This document shows, in pieces, positions 54,062 through 63,111 of a stretch of DNA of 64,000 nucleotides. The position numbers and the translations under genes were made by a program. The stretch's first letter is position 1, and every line of letters begins with the position of its first letter. The notes under the pieces were generated by a model. That model was not told the origin of the DNA. It saw only the letters and a list, made by a program, of their open reading frames with translations, and made no database searches. This stretch comes from Leptospirales bacterium (GTDB taxonomy: Bacteria; Spirochaetota; Leptospiria; Leptospirales; Leptonemataceae): positions 372,001 through 436,000 of the forward strand of contig JAIBBN010000001.1 in the NCBI GenBank assembly GCA_019694655.1, written 5' to 3'.

Positions 54062-55656
54062 GCGAAATCAAACGAGCCTTGCTGTCTGTGTCCGACAAGA
54101 GCGGACTGATTGAACTGGCGCAGTATTTGTCCGGCCGCGGGGTGCAACTGATCTCCACCGGCGGTACGCTCAAGGCCTTGCAGTCGGCGGGAATCGCTGC
54201 GCAGGCCATTGAGGATTACACAGGATTTCCAGAGATCATGGATGGCCGGGTCAAGACTCTCCATCCGCGCATCCATGGCGGTCTGCTGGGATTGCTGGAT
54301 CAAGACTCGCATCGCAAGGCAATGAGCGATCACAACATTGAGAGCATCGACCTGCTGGTAGTCAATCTCTACCCCTTTGCGCAGACCATAGTGCGATCTG
54401 ATGCAAGCTTTGAAGATGCAATCGAGAATATCGATATTGGCGGCCCGGCGATGCTGCGCGCCGCCGCCAAGAATTACGGCTTTACAACCGTGGTCTGCGA
54501 CCCGGCGGACTATGCGGCTCTGCGTCAGGCGATTGAGGGCGATGCTTTGCATCAAGAGTATCGTCTGGCGCTGGCGCGCAAGGTATTCAATCATACCGCC
54601 GCCTACGATGCGATGATTGCCGAGTACCTGAACCAGAAGGCGGGCGAGACTTTTCCAGAACGAACGACCATTACCCTGCAAAGAAACATGTCGCTGCGCT
54701 ACGGCGAGAATCCGCACCAGCAGGCGGCGCTCTATCGGCCGGCGATCGAAGCGGCGCGTGAGGCGGCCGGCGGCCGCGCTGGCATCGAGCAGTTGCAGGG
54801 CAAGGAGCTATCCTACAACAACATGCTGGATTTCAATGCCGCCTTGCGCACTTCGCTGGAATTACCGGCGGCTGGCGCCGTCATCGTCAAACACCTCAAT
54901 CCTTGTGGCGCGTCCGTGGTGGAAAGCGCGGCAGCTTATGGCAGTCGGCTACAACCTGGCGAATTGCAGGCCGCCTTTTTGCGCGCGCGCGCCTGCGATC
55001 CGATCAGCGCCTTTGGCGGCATCATTGCTCTGGGCGCCGTGTGCGATGCGGCTACGGCTGCCTCGATCAATGAGAACTTTGCGGAAGTAATCGTGGCCCC
55101 GGATTTTGAAGATGAGGCCCTGAAACTATTTTCCGAAAAGAAAAATCTGCGCCTGCTGCGCGTCGCGGCGCCCGAGCGCTATCGTGCGCCCTCCATGGAA
55201 GCGCGCTGGATTGCCGGCGGCGTCCTCTTGCAGGAGCGAGACGCATCGCTGGTGATGCGTCAGGATTGGAAACTGGTAGCGGGGGCCGGCCTCGACCAGG
55301 GCCTTGCTCGCGCCCTGGATTTTGCCTGGCGAGTCGTCAAACACGTCAAATCCAATGCCATCGTATTTGCCAGCGAACTTGCCACTCTTGGCGTGGGCGC
55401 CGGACAGATGAGTCGGGTAGATTCAGTGCAAATTGCGGCCAGCAAGGCGGCGCGCGCTGGACTGAGTCTGCAGGGTTCGGTCGCTGCATCGGACGCCTTT
55501 TTTCCCTTCCGCGATGGCCTGGATGTGCTGGCCGACGCTGGCGCGCGGGCTGTGATTCAACCGGGCGGTTCGGTGCGTGACGATGAAGTTATTGCCGCTG
55601 CCAACGAGCGCGGCGTAACCATGGTTTTTACGGGGATGCGTCACTTCCTGCATTGA
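54058..55656 (+). CDS. purH: Bifunctional AICAR transformylase/IMP cyclohydrolase
   Basis: 532 residues. The N-terminal cyclohydrolase has [25 protein letters not shown] and [15 protein letters not shown]; the transformylase has [39 protein letters not shown] and [12 protein letters not shown]. It does the last two steps to IMP. ATGA overlap with purN. Confidence 0.97.
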   Translation: MSEIKRALLSVSDKSGLIELAQYLSGRGVQLISTGGTLKALQSAGIAAQAIEDYTGFPEIMDGRVKTLHPRIHGGLLGLLDQDSHRKAMSDHNIESIDLLVVNLYPFAQTIVRSDASFEDAIENIDIGGPAMLRAAAKNYGFTTVVCDPADYAALRQAIEGDALHQEYRLALARKVFNHTAAYDAMIAEYLNQKAGETFPERTTITLQRNMSLRYGENPHQQAALYRPAIEAAREAAGGRAGIEQLQGKELSYNNMLDFNAALRTSLELPAAGAVIVKHLNPCGASVVESAAAYGSRLQPGELQAAFLRARACDPISAFGGIIALGAVCDAATAASINENFAEVIVAPDFEDEALKLFSEKKNLRLLRVAAPERYRAPSMEARWIAGGVLLQERDASLVMRQDWKLVAGAGLDQGLARALDFAWRVVKHVKSNAIVFASELATLGVGAGQMSRVDSVQIAASKAARAGLSLQGSVAASDAFFPFRDGLDVLADAGARAVIQPGGSVRDDEVIAAANERGVTMVFTGMRHFLH

Positions 55657-55681
55657 GCAGGGGCGTCTGCAATTTGAAAAA

Positions 55682-56104
55682 ATGCCGCAAGCTGTTGCCA
55701 GAGGGAAATGGTTGCTGGTCCTGGCAACGCTGGCGTCTGGCTGGCATGTGGCCTGTGTCAGTTACGTAGATATTGCCGCAGGGCAGCGCGGCAGCCTGGA
55801 GGCGCCAATCCAGTGCGATTCGCCCGAGGGGCAGCGTCGCTATCTGCGTCGCCTGCTCAAGAGCGACGGCGATCGAGCGGAATTTGAATACAGGGGCGCT
55901 GTCATCGGACCCGAGCACGCAATCCTGGACCGCTTTGTGGTAGAAAATCCGGCGCTTGATGAACGCGGGCCTCTGGAACTATTCCTGGACCTGTTTCGCA
56001 ACGAGCCATACTATGCACCGGCCTATCGCCTGCATATGAGCATCTACGGCGCTCCCTGTGAGGACGGTCCGCCGCCTGGCTTTAGCTTTGGCGGCGGCGG
56101 CTGA
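55682..56104 (+). CDS. Small secreted or lipoprotein, unknown function
   Basis: 140 residues. A hydrophobic N-terminus ends in HVAC (C25), a doubtful lipobox. The rest is hydrophilic with two Cys and a C-terminal Gly-rich end. No family recognised. It starts 25 bases after purH without a clear ribosome-binding site and faces the slipin gene. Confidence 0.45.
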   Translation: MPQAVARGKWLLVLATLASGWHVACVSYVDIAAGQRGSLEAPIQCDSPEGQRRYLRRLLKSDGDRAEFEYRGAVIGPEHAILDRFVVENPALDERGPLELFLDLFRNEPYYAPAYRLHMSIYGAPCEDGPPPGFSFGGGG

Positions 56105-56119
56105 GCATTTTCGGTTCTT

Positions 56120-56863
56120 TTAGCGCTTCATTTCCAGGAATGGGCGTAACAGCTCAATTGGCAGCGGAAAGATCGTCGTAGAATTTTTGTCCGCTGCGAT
56201 TTCGGTGAGCGTTTGCAAGAAGCGCAGCTGGATGGCAACCGGGTGGGCGCCAATGACCGCCGCCGCCTCGCCCAGTTTTTGCGAGGCCTGAAACTCCCCT
56301 TCGGCAGCAATGATCTTGGCGCGACGTTCGCGTTCCGCTTCCGCCTGACGGGCCATCGCGCGTTGCATTTCGGCGGGCAGGTCGATGTGCTTCACTTCGA
56401 CCATCGAAACCTTGATGCCCCAGGCATCCGTGTGCTTATCGATGACCTTCTGCAGCTCGGCGTTGATCTTTTCGCGTTCCGAAAGAATCTCATCCAGTTC
56501 CGATTCGCCCATGATGGAACGCAAGGTAGTCTGTGAAAGCAGGGAGGTAGCGAAAAAGTAATCTTCAACATCGATGATCGCTTTTTCCGGATCCATCACA
56601 CGGAAGTAGACCACGGCATTGACCTTGATCGAGACGTTGTCTCTGGTGATCACATCCTGCGGCGGAACATCCATGGTAACGGTGCGCATGCCAACCTTTA
56701 CCATCTTGTCGATGAAGGGGATCAGCAAGATCAATCCCGGCCCCTTGACTTTCGAGAAGCGACCAAGGCGAAAAACAACGGCGCGCTCATATTCGCGAAG
56801 GACCTTGATGGACGAGGCTAGAAAAAACAGGGCCAGCGGAATCGCTATGTATATCGGGGTCAT
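56120..56863 (-). CDS. Slipin (stomatin/prohibitin-like, SPFH family)
   Basis: 247 residues, ATG with AGGAG 8 bases upstream. One N-terminal span (about 2-20), then [70 protein letters not shown] and a C-terminal coiled [22 protein letters not shown]. It scaffolds membrane domains and is regularly encoded next to NfeD-type proteases, as here. Confidence 0.93.
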   Translation of the reverse strand: MTPIYIAIPLALFFLASSIKVLREYERAVVFRLGRFSKVKGPGLILLIPFIDKMVKVGMRTVTMDVPPQDVITRDNVSIKVNAVVYFRVMDPEKAIIDVEDYFFATSLLSQTTLRSIMGESELDEILSEREKINAELQKVIDKHTDAWGIKVSMVEVKHIDLPAEMQRAMARQAEAERERRAKIIAAEGEFQASQKLGEAAAVIGAHPVAIQLRFLQTLTEIAADKNSTTIFPLPIELLRPFLEMKR

Positions 56864-56963
56864 GGGTCAGTCTCCTGCGCCTGATTGTCGCTGCGCCCGA
56901 TGTGGACGCTGCGCGAAGCGGCATCGCTGCGACAGTGATTGCCAGGCCCTGTATCGACCAGCA

Positions 56964-58358
56964 CTATTCCTGGCGCACCGTAAGGCAAAGGCCATTGCGC
57001 GCCACGACGCTTACTTTTGCGCCGCGCGGAATTGGCCCGCCTTCGCTGCGCGCCTGCCACAATTCGCTATGAATGAAGACCTGTCCGCTGCTGGCGTTTA
57101 TTTCCGTGCTTGCCTCGCCGCTCTCGCGAATCAGCTGCTCCGAGCCAGAAACTCGCGGCGCACGCTGCGCCCTTGCCGCAAGGTAGGCGATCGCGGCCAT
57201 GCCGGCGGCGCCCATAATGGCGATGGTCAGAATGGCGCTCTGGCCTGCGCCCAGGAATTCATCGCCGCTGCGAAATAGCATCAGCGCGCCCAGCGATATG
57301 CTGATCAGTCCGGCAACCGAAAGCAATCCGTAGGAAACGATCTTGATTTCCAGAATGAAAAAGAGGATGCCCAGAGCTATCAAGGCGAGGCCGCTGTAGT
57401 CCACGGGCAGCGTCTGCAGGGCGTAAAGTCCGACAACCAGGCAGAGCGCGCCCAGAGCGCCTGGAAAGATGGCGCCGGGCGAGTAGTAGACTTCGGCCAT
57501 CAATCCCAGCATGCCAAGCATCATCAGTATCATGGCAACTTGCGGATGACTGAGAATGGAGAGGATGCGATTGCGAAAGTCCGCCGATATTTCGCGAATT
57601 TCTGCGCCTTGCAGGCGAAGGTCCTCGTAGCCCGCGGCCATGCGCACTCGCCGGCCCTCAATCCTTTGCAATAGCTGCGCTTCGTTCTCGGCGATCAGAT
57701 CAATAGCGCCGATCGCTGCGGCCTCCTCGGTGGTCAGGTTATCGGCGTGCGTGATGCTGCGCTCCGCAAAGCGCTGGTTTCGACCATAGTACTGCGCCAG
57801 GCTTCGAATCTGGGCCTGGGCGTGGTGTAAGATCTTGCGCTTCATATTCAGCTCATCATTGGCCCCGGCGGTTTCGGGAATGCGATCCTCGCCGGCCTCC
57901 GGTTGCTGCTCGCCGCCAAATCCGCCGCCTCCCGTGCTGACGGGCGTAGCGGATCCGATGTTGGTTCCAGGGGCCATAGCCGATACCTGGGAAGCGTACA
58001 TCAGGAATACGCCGGCCGATCCGCAGCTGGCGCCAGGCGGCGCCACGTAGCTGATCACCGGAACCTTAGAACTCATGATGGCGCGCACCATTTCGTCCAT
58101 GGAACTGACCAGGCCGCCGGGCGTATCCAGGCGGAGGATCAGCGCCAGCGCGCCATCCTCTTCGGCGCGCTGCAGCGCGTATTGCAGCGTTTCTGCCGCC
58201 GCCGGCGTGATCGGTCCGCTGAGCTGCAGGCGATAGGCAAAGGGCGCAGCATCCGGCGCCGCAAGGGCCGGCGATTTCGATCCAAACACAGTGAGCGCCA
58301 GAAGCGCGCCAATGGCCAGATGTCTGGCGCTTCTTGATCGTAGCCGGTGCAAACTCAT
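56964..58358 (-). CDS. NfeD-type membrane-bound ClpP-class serine protease
   Basis: 464 residues. A signal sequence precedes a ClpP-like protease domain: RLDTPGGLVSSM, the catalytic Ser in SCGSAGVFLMY and a Lys in KRKILHHAQAQIRSLA (Ser/Lys dyad). About six spans follow, then a C-terminal OB-fold NfeD domain ending in VARNGLCLTVRQE. It cleaves membrane-linked proteins such as stomatin. It is 100 bases upstream of slipin. A Gly-rich loop (about 145-165) is unusual. Confidence 0.9.
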   Translation of the reverse strand: MSLHRLRSRSARHLAIGALLALTVFGSKSPALAAPDAAPFAYRLQLSGPITPAAAETLQYALQRAEEDGALALILRLDTPGGLVSSMDEMVRAIMSSKVPVISYVAPPGASCGSAGVFLMYASQVSAMAPGTNIGSATPVSTGGGGFGGEQQPEAGEDRIPETAGANDELNMKRKILHHAQAQIRSLAQYYGRNQRFAERSITHADNLTTEEAAAIGAIDLIAENEAQLLQRIEGRRVRMAAGYEDLRLQGAEIREISADFRNRILSILSHPQVAMILMMLGMLGLMAEVYYSPGAIFPGALGALCLVVGLYALQTLPVDYSGLALIALGILFFILEIKIVSYGLLSVAGLISISLGALMLFRSGDEFLGAGQSAILTIAIMGAAGMAAIAYLAARAQRAPRVSGSEQLIRESGEASTEINASSGQVFIHSELWQARSEGGPIPRGAKVSVVARNGLCLTVRQE

Positions 58359-58394
58359 GGCGAGAGCCTGCCTTCGACGTTCGGATCTGGCCAG

Positions 58395-59165
58395 CTAAAA
58401 AAAGGAACGACTGGCGTAGATATGACGCAGTCGCTCGCGCTCATGCTCGCCGCCCATGCTCTGCAGCTCGCCCTCAAAATGGCGGCGCTTTGGCGTGTAG
58501 GATTCGTTCAGAGGGACTTCCAGGCGGGCGGCCGTCTCATTGAATTCATTGGAATACAGCGTGAGCAGGTGTTTGTCAATCCCGCTGTTATCCAGCATGA
58601 TCCCGACCATAGTCAGGCCCAGTCCCTGGCCTTCGGTTTCGTCGCCGTATTCCGTGTAAAAGTCCAACAGGCTGGAAAATGACCGCGCCTTTTCAAACTT
58701 TTCGCGGATGCGACTTTCTTCGAAGGGCAGCAGCGTGAATCGATTCTTAACCTTGATGTGCATGACCTCGGGCTTGTAGTAGAAAGTGGCGATCACTGGA
58801 AAGTTAAGCTCGCGAAAGAGCGGAACGAACTCCAGGATCTTTTCTTCGACCAGATTGGTGCGGTAGTGGCGCATGGCCTCTTCATATTCGGCAGGGCTCT
58901 GCGGCAGTCGGCCCAGCTTGTGAAACATGGCGCGCTTCAAATTGGCTTTGGTGGCGTTGATCACCAGCTCTTTGGCTGCGGTGTAGACCATATCGAGCAG
59001 CTCGATACGGCCGGCGGACTTCAAAATTTCTTCGGCGATGGCGTGCAGCAGGAACTCGCCGTACTCGGAAAGGTAGTACGTCTTCAGAGAAATGATCCGT
59101 CGCTGTTCCACGGCCCTCAGGATGATGTTCCGGGCCTGGCTTTTTTTTGCTTCGCTGACCGCCAT
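58395..59165 (-). CDS. GHKL-type ATPase-like protein, unknown role
   Basis: 256 residues from the ATG at 59165, with GGGAG 5 bases upstream. An N-box-like KELVINATKAN (66-75) and a G-box-like EGQGLGLTMVG (around 195) suggest a histidine-kinase-type ATP-binding fold, but there is no phospho-acceptor domain. Similar proteins occur in leptospires by my recall. Possible anti-sigma or regulatory role, not established. It lies 36 bases upstream of the NfeD gene and may share its transcript. Confidence 0.65.
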   Translation of the reverse strand: MAVSEAKKSQARNIILRAVEQRRIISLKTYYLSEYGEFLLHAIAEEILKSAGRIELLDMVYTAAKELVINATKANLKRAMFHKLGRLPQSPAEYEEAMRHYRTNLVEEKILEFVPLFRELNFPVIATFYYKPEVMHIKVKNRFTLLPFEESRIREKFEKARSFSSLLDFYTEYGDETEGQGLGLTMVGIMLDNSGIDKHLLTLYSNEFNETAARLEVPLNESYTPKRRHFEGELQSMGGEHERERLRHIYASRSFF

Positions 59166-59287
59166 AGGACTCCCGCGATAGGGCGGACGGCGGCCAATAC
59201 GGGCAAGCTCCTTTTTTGGCCGCAACCCGCAGCCTGCGACCGGAGGGCGTCGGCCGCGAATCGAACTCTGGAAAATTCGGCGCTGGT

Positions 59288-60679
59288 TCAATCGGGCAGC
59301 ATTTTGCCAGGATTCATGATCCCATCCGGATCCAGCGCGCCTTTGATCGTTTTCATCAAGGCGATTTCTGGCGAGCTGCGATTCAGACTTAGCCACTCCC
59401 GTTTCAGAATGCCGATGCCATGCTCAGCGCTGATGCTGCCGCCCAATTCGGCGGTCATGGTGAAAATCGTCGCATCCAGCTCTGCCAGTAGCGTCCGCCA
59501 GCCGGCAGCTGAAATTCCCTCTTCTTGCACCAGGTTGAGATGAATATTGCCGTCGCCGGCGTGTCCAAAGAAGACTGGCCGCACCGCTTTCGCTGCCAGC
59601 AAAGCGTGGCAGCGCGCTACAAAATCGGGCAAGGCGGCAATGGGCACGGAGAGGTCGTATTTGTGCAGCGGCGGCCCCATGGAGAGACACTCGCTGATTG
59701 ATTCACGATACTTCCAGAGCGTTTGCCGGCCGGCGCTGGAGCTGGCAATCTGGACATCTTCGGCAAGTTCGGCCTCAAGACATTCAGCCAGAAGCGTTTC
59801 CTCCGTCTCGCGCTCAGCGTCCCATTCCAGCAGTGCATAGCAGGGATAGTCGCCGCCAAAGGGGGCCGGAAGTTGCAGGTGTCGGCGAACGACAGCCAGG
59901 GCTTCGCGATCAAAGATCTCAAAAGCCAGCAGGCGAGCGCCGCGGCTGCGCAGCCGGGCCAGCAAGTCCAGCGATTGGCGCAAATCACGATGCGCTGCCA
60001 TTGCCGTGCGCAGCATCGTTGGCTGCGCCGCGAGGCGAATCGTGGCTTCCAGAATAATACCCAGTACTCCTTCGCTGCCGATCCACAGATGCTTGAGATC
60101 AAACCCGGTGTTGTTTTTGAGAATGGCGCCAGGAAAATGAAGTATATCGCCGGCGCCGCTCACGGCGCGCAAGCCAAGGACATAGTCGCGCAGCATCCCG
60201 TAGCCGATCACGCGAATGCCGCCGGCATTGGCGGCCAGATTCCCGCCCAGCATCGAAGCCCCTGCCGCCGCCAGATCGAGCGGGAAAAGCAGTCCGCGTT
60301 CGCTGCAGGCCTGCTGTAGCGTCGCGGTAATACAACCGGCTTGAGCGCGAACGGCTGGCAGATAGGGATCAAAATCGAGAATCCGATCCATGCGATGCAG
60401 CGAGAGCACCAGCTCGCCATTCTGGGCGACGGCGCCGCCAGCCAATCCGGTGCGACCGCCGGAGGGAACGATTGGCATCCGGTACTGGCGACAGAGCCGA
60501 ACGATTGCAACGATTTGGTCTTCGTTTTCTGGAAAGACGACGCCGCCAGGCCGAAGCTCCAGACAGCGCGTTCGATCCGAGGCCCAGGCCCGTAGATCGT
60601 CCTCGGCATCTTCGCCGGCCGCCAGAAGATGAGCGCGGCCAACAATTTCGCTGAGGCCGCGCAACAATTCAAGGTTCAT
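59288..60679 (-). CDS. FAD-linked oxidase, GlcD/D-lactate dehydrogenase type
   Basis: 463 residues from the ATG at 60679. The FAD-binding part has PSGGRTGLAGGAV and NAGGIRVIGYGMLRDYVLGL; the C-terminal part has FFGHAGDGNIHLNLV, ISAEHGIGILKREW and DPDGIMNPGKML. It oxidises a 2-hydroxy acid such as glycolate or D-lactate. The substrate is undecided. Its start overlaps the DUF368 gene end by 11 bases. Confidence 0.9.
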   Translation of the reverse strand: MNLELLRGLSEIVGRAHLLAAGEDAEDDLRAWASDRTRCLELRPGGVVFPENEDQIVAIVRLCRQYRMPIVPSGGRTGLAGGAVAQNGELVLSLHRMDRILDFDPYLPAVRAQAGCITATLQQACSERGLLFPLDLAAAGASMLGGNLAANAGGIRVIGYGMLRDYVLGLRAVSGAGDILHFPGAILKNNTGFDLKHLWIGSEGVLGIILEATIRLAAQPTMLRTAMAAHRDLRQSLDLLARLRSRGARLLAFEIFDREALAVVRRHLQLPAPFGGDYPCYALLEWDAERETEETLLAECLEAELAEDVQIASSSAGRQTLWKYRESISECLSMGPPLHKYDLSVPIAALPDFVARCHALLAAKAVRPVFFGHAGDGNIHLNLVQEEGISAAGWRTLLAELDATIFTMTAELGGSISAEHGIGILKREWLSLNRSSPEIALMKTIKGALDPDGIMNPGKMLPD

Positions 60680-61949
60680 GGATTGGAGCGTCAGGATCGT
60701 GCAGCCTGGTCGAAGCGCGCTCCAGTAGAAAAACCAGAACGGCGCCGCCGACGGCGCAGCCGATGCCAGCCACAACGTAAAAGAAGAGTCCGTCGCCCTC
60801 CGGCAGGGCCGAACCGGGCCAGATGGCGCGCAGGCTGCCAATCATCAGACCGGTTAGCGCCGCCATCGTTGGCGAGTGCCAGCGCGCCAGCAGCCACTTC
60901 AGCAATCGTACAAAGGTCAGAATTCCAGTCAAGATTCCGGCCACAAAAACGATGACCAGCGTCGCTGCCTGGCCGCCGCTGGCCGCCGCTGCGGACCAGC
61001 CCTGCGCCAGAAGCACGGGCAGGGCGCCGCTCAAATCGCGCAGCGCTTCCAGCGTCAGCTGATACTGGCCCATGACCACCAGCATATAAGCCCCGGAAAT
61101 GCCGGGCAGGATCATTGCACAGATGGCGATGGCCCCGCTGAAGAAAACAAAAAGCGGGTTGGTATTGCCGCGCACCGCAAAGCGCCCGCTGATCTCCAGT
61201 TCGCTGTCGCGACGATGAGAAGATTGGATGGAAGCCAGAAGCGTGCTATCGGAATGGAGCGCGACCTGAGCTTCGGCGCCGGAAGCGGAGAGCGGATCTA
61301 CACGCACTACAAACTCTTCGACGCCGCCGCTGGCCTGCAAGCGAGCGCGCCAGTCCTCGGCCCTGGTTCCCAGCGGCAGGCGCAGCGACCATTCGCCCTT
61401 CTGATTGGTAAGCGTCTGCGCAGTCTGGCCGCTTTGACTCTGCAGGGTCAGTCGACCATCGGAAACCCTTGATACGCCGGTGAGTACAAAGGCGGCCGCT
61501 GCAAACAGGGCAATCAAGACGTACTCCAGCGCGCGGTGACGCATCATTCGATAGGGTACAGAGATAGAAAAAAGGATCAGTCCAAACATGAAAGAGAAGG
61601 AATAGAAGGCATAGCGCTCCAGCATAAATGGGATCACGCGGACCATAACGAGCATAGCGGCGACGATGCCGCCCAGCAGCGGCAAGAGGAAGTTCCAGGG
61701 AATCTCGCGAAGGCCATCAAAAACGATCTTACGGCGCGTTGGCCTGAATATCGCCAACGGCGCCTCGATGGCAAGGAGCGCCTGGCGCAAACCGACGGAA
61801 CTGATTGCCTGGATCAGGTGGTCGTAGATGCCGCTGATCAGGGCAATGGTGCCCCCGCTTACGCCAGGTATGATGTCCGCTGTTCCCATCGCCAGACCCT
61901 TGCTGGCCAGAATCAATTTTGCGCGAGTGCTGCGGTAGGCCTGTTCCAT
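60669..61949 (-). CDS. DUF368 (PopT-like) membrane protein with an inserted domain
   Basis: 426 residues from the ATG at 61949 (the frame is open further up). The two DUF368 repeat motifs are IIPGVSGGTIALI (26-38) and LPGISGAYMLVVMGQY (281-296). DUF368 proteins were recently linked to undecaprenyl phosphate recycling (PopT). Between the halves lies a ~100-residue hydrophilic insertion (about 161-262), probably extracytoplasmic, which is absent from typical ~280-310-residue members. It begins the run popT-like/glcD-like/GHKL/nfeD/slipin. Confidence 0.85.
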   Translation of the reverse strand: MEQAYRSTRAKLILASKGLAMGTADIIPGVSGGTIALISGIYDHLIQAISSVGLRQALLAIEAPLAIFRPTRRKIVFDGLREIPWNFLLPLLGGIVAAMLVMVRVIPFMLERYAFYSFSFMFGLILFSISVPYRMMRHRALEYVLIALFAAAAFVLTGVSRVSDGRLTLQSQSGQTAQTLTNQKGEWSLRLPLGTRAEDWRARLQASGGVEEFVVRVDPLSASGAEAQVALHSDSTLLASIQSSHRRDSELEISGRFAVRGNTNPLFVFFSGAIAICAMILPGISGAYMLVVMGQYQLTLEALRDLSGALPVLLAQGWSAAAASGGQAATLVIVFVAGILTGILTFVRLLKWLLARWHSPTMAALTGLMIGSLRAIWPGSALPEGDGLFFYVVAGIGCAVGGAVLVFLLERASTRLHDPDAPIHEP

Positions 61950-62031
61950 CGCAGGAAGCGCGGCGGAAAGCGTCGCGGTTGTAAACGAAATTATGAATTG
62001 CTTCCGGGCTGGCTGACGCGAAGCCTGCAGT

Positions 62032-63111
62032 ATGCTCGCTTTTCTGCCTGCGCGTCGGCAAACCCTGCGCCGTCTTCTTACGGCGCTGCTGGCTCTGTGG
62101 GCCAGCGCCCTCATTGCCAGCGACTCTGATCCGTTGCCGGACCTGTCGCGGCACGATGTGTTGCCGGAAGATACCGGGCTGCACGCCGACCACTATCCGG
62201 CCTCCAACGAGCGGCGCATCGATTTGTTTCGAGCGCATATCGCCAACCTGGGCGGCGGCTATGTTGGCGTTGGCACGGATCAAAACTTCACCTTCATCGC
62301 CTGGGCGCGCAGTGAATATGCCTGGCTGATGGACTTCGATTACGTCGCTGTAGACGTAAATCGAATCCATATGTTCTTCATTACGATTTCGCCGCGCTAC
62401 GCTGACTTTCGCTCGCTGTGGGAAAAGCGCAATCGCGCCCAATCGCTGCGACTGCTGGAGGCCCGTTTTGGCGGGGAGCCGGACTACCCCCGCATTCGGG
62501 CCGCCTTCCAGGTAGCGCATCGCGGCTCCACGGATGTGCCGGAGCGCATCCGCGATCTGGACTACATGGTCCGTAAGTTCAGTCTCTCTACCTTTGTGAA
62601 TAACCAGGATGACTACAACTATATCCGGGATATGATTCGCGCCGGACGCATCCGCGCCGTTCCAGGCGACCTCAAAGGTGATGTCACCATGCAGGAAATC
62701 GCACGCATCTCGGAGGACCAGGATGCTCCTGTTCGTCTGATATACACCTCCAATGCCGAGGAATACTTCCGCTATCCGGATGCAATGCGACGCAATTTTC
62801 TGGCCTTACCGCACGATGAGCGTGGCTTTGTAATTCGCACTGCGACCTCCGGCGCTAAGTACGTGCTTGGCTATCCCGAGGGTGAAAAGTTTCCCGACGA
62901 CTTTCCCTTTCATTACAATCTGCAAACCATTCCCAGCTTCCGCGCCTGGATGTCTCAGTCGCAGGGCTTCCGCCTGCTGGATATGCTGCGCACCGCGACG
63001 CGCGTATCACGGGGCCTGTCGCTGCTGGACAAGACGCCTGCAGAGCTTGGCTTCTCGCCAGCAGCAGGCGCGGCCCCGGGAGCCAGGCCCGGCGGAGCGC
63101 GCCAGCAATGA
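62032..63111 (+). CDS. Secreted protein of a leptospira-like family, unknown function
   Basis: 359 residues. A signal-type N-terminus (LLTALLALWASALIA) is followed by a mature protein with a DQNFTFIAWARSEYAWLMDFD segment and VAVDVNRIHMFF, a pattern I associate with a leptospiral family (of the LIC_10091 kind) related in fold to methyltransferases. This is recall, not checked. No catalytic motif stands out. The C-terminal tail is Ala/Gly/Pro-rich. ATGA overlap with the CapA-like gene. Confidence 0.6.
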   Translation: MLAFLPARRQTLRRLLTALLALWASALIASDSDPLPDLSRHDVLPEDTGLHADHYPASNERRIDLFRAHIANLGGGYVGVGTDQNFTFIAWARSEYAWLMDFDYVAVDVNRIHMFFITISPRYADFRSLWEKRNRAQSLRLLEARFGGEPDYPRIRAAFQVAHRGSTDVPERIRDLDYMVRKFSLSTFVNNQDDYNYIRDMIRAGRIRAVPGDLKGDVTMQEIARISEDQDAPVRLIYTSNAEEYFRYPDAMRRNFLALPHDERGFVIRTATSGAKYVLGYPEGEKFPDDFPFHYNLQTIPSFRAWMSQSQGFRLLDMLRTATRVSRGLSLLDKTPAELGFSPAAGAAPGARPGGARQQ

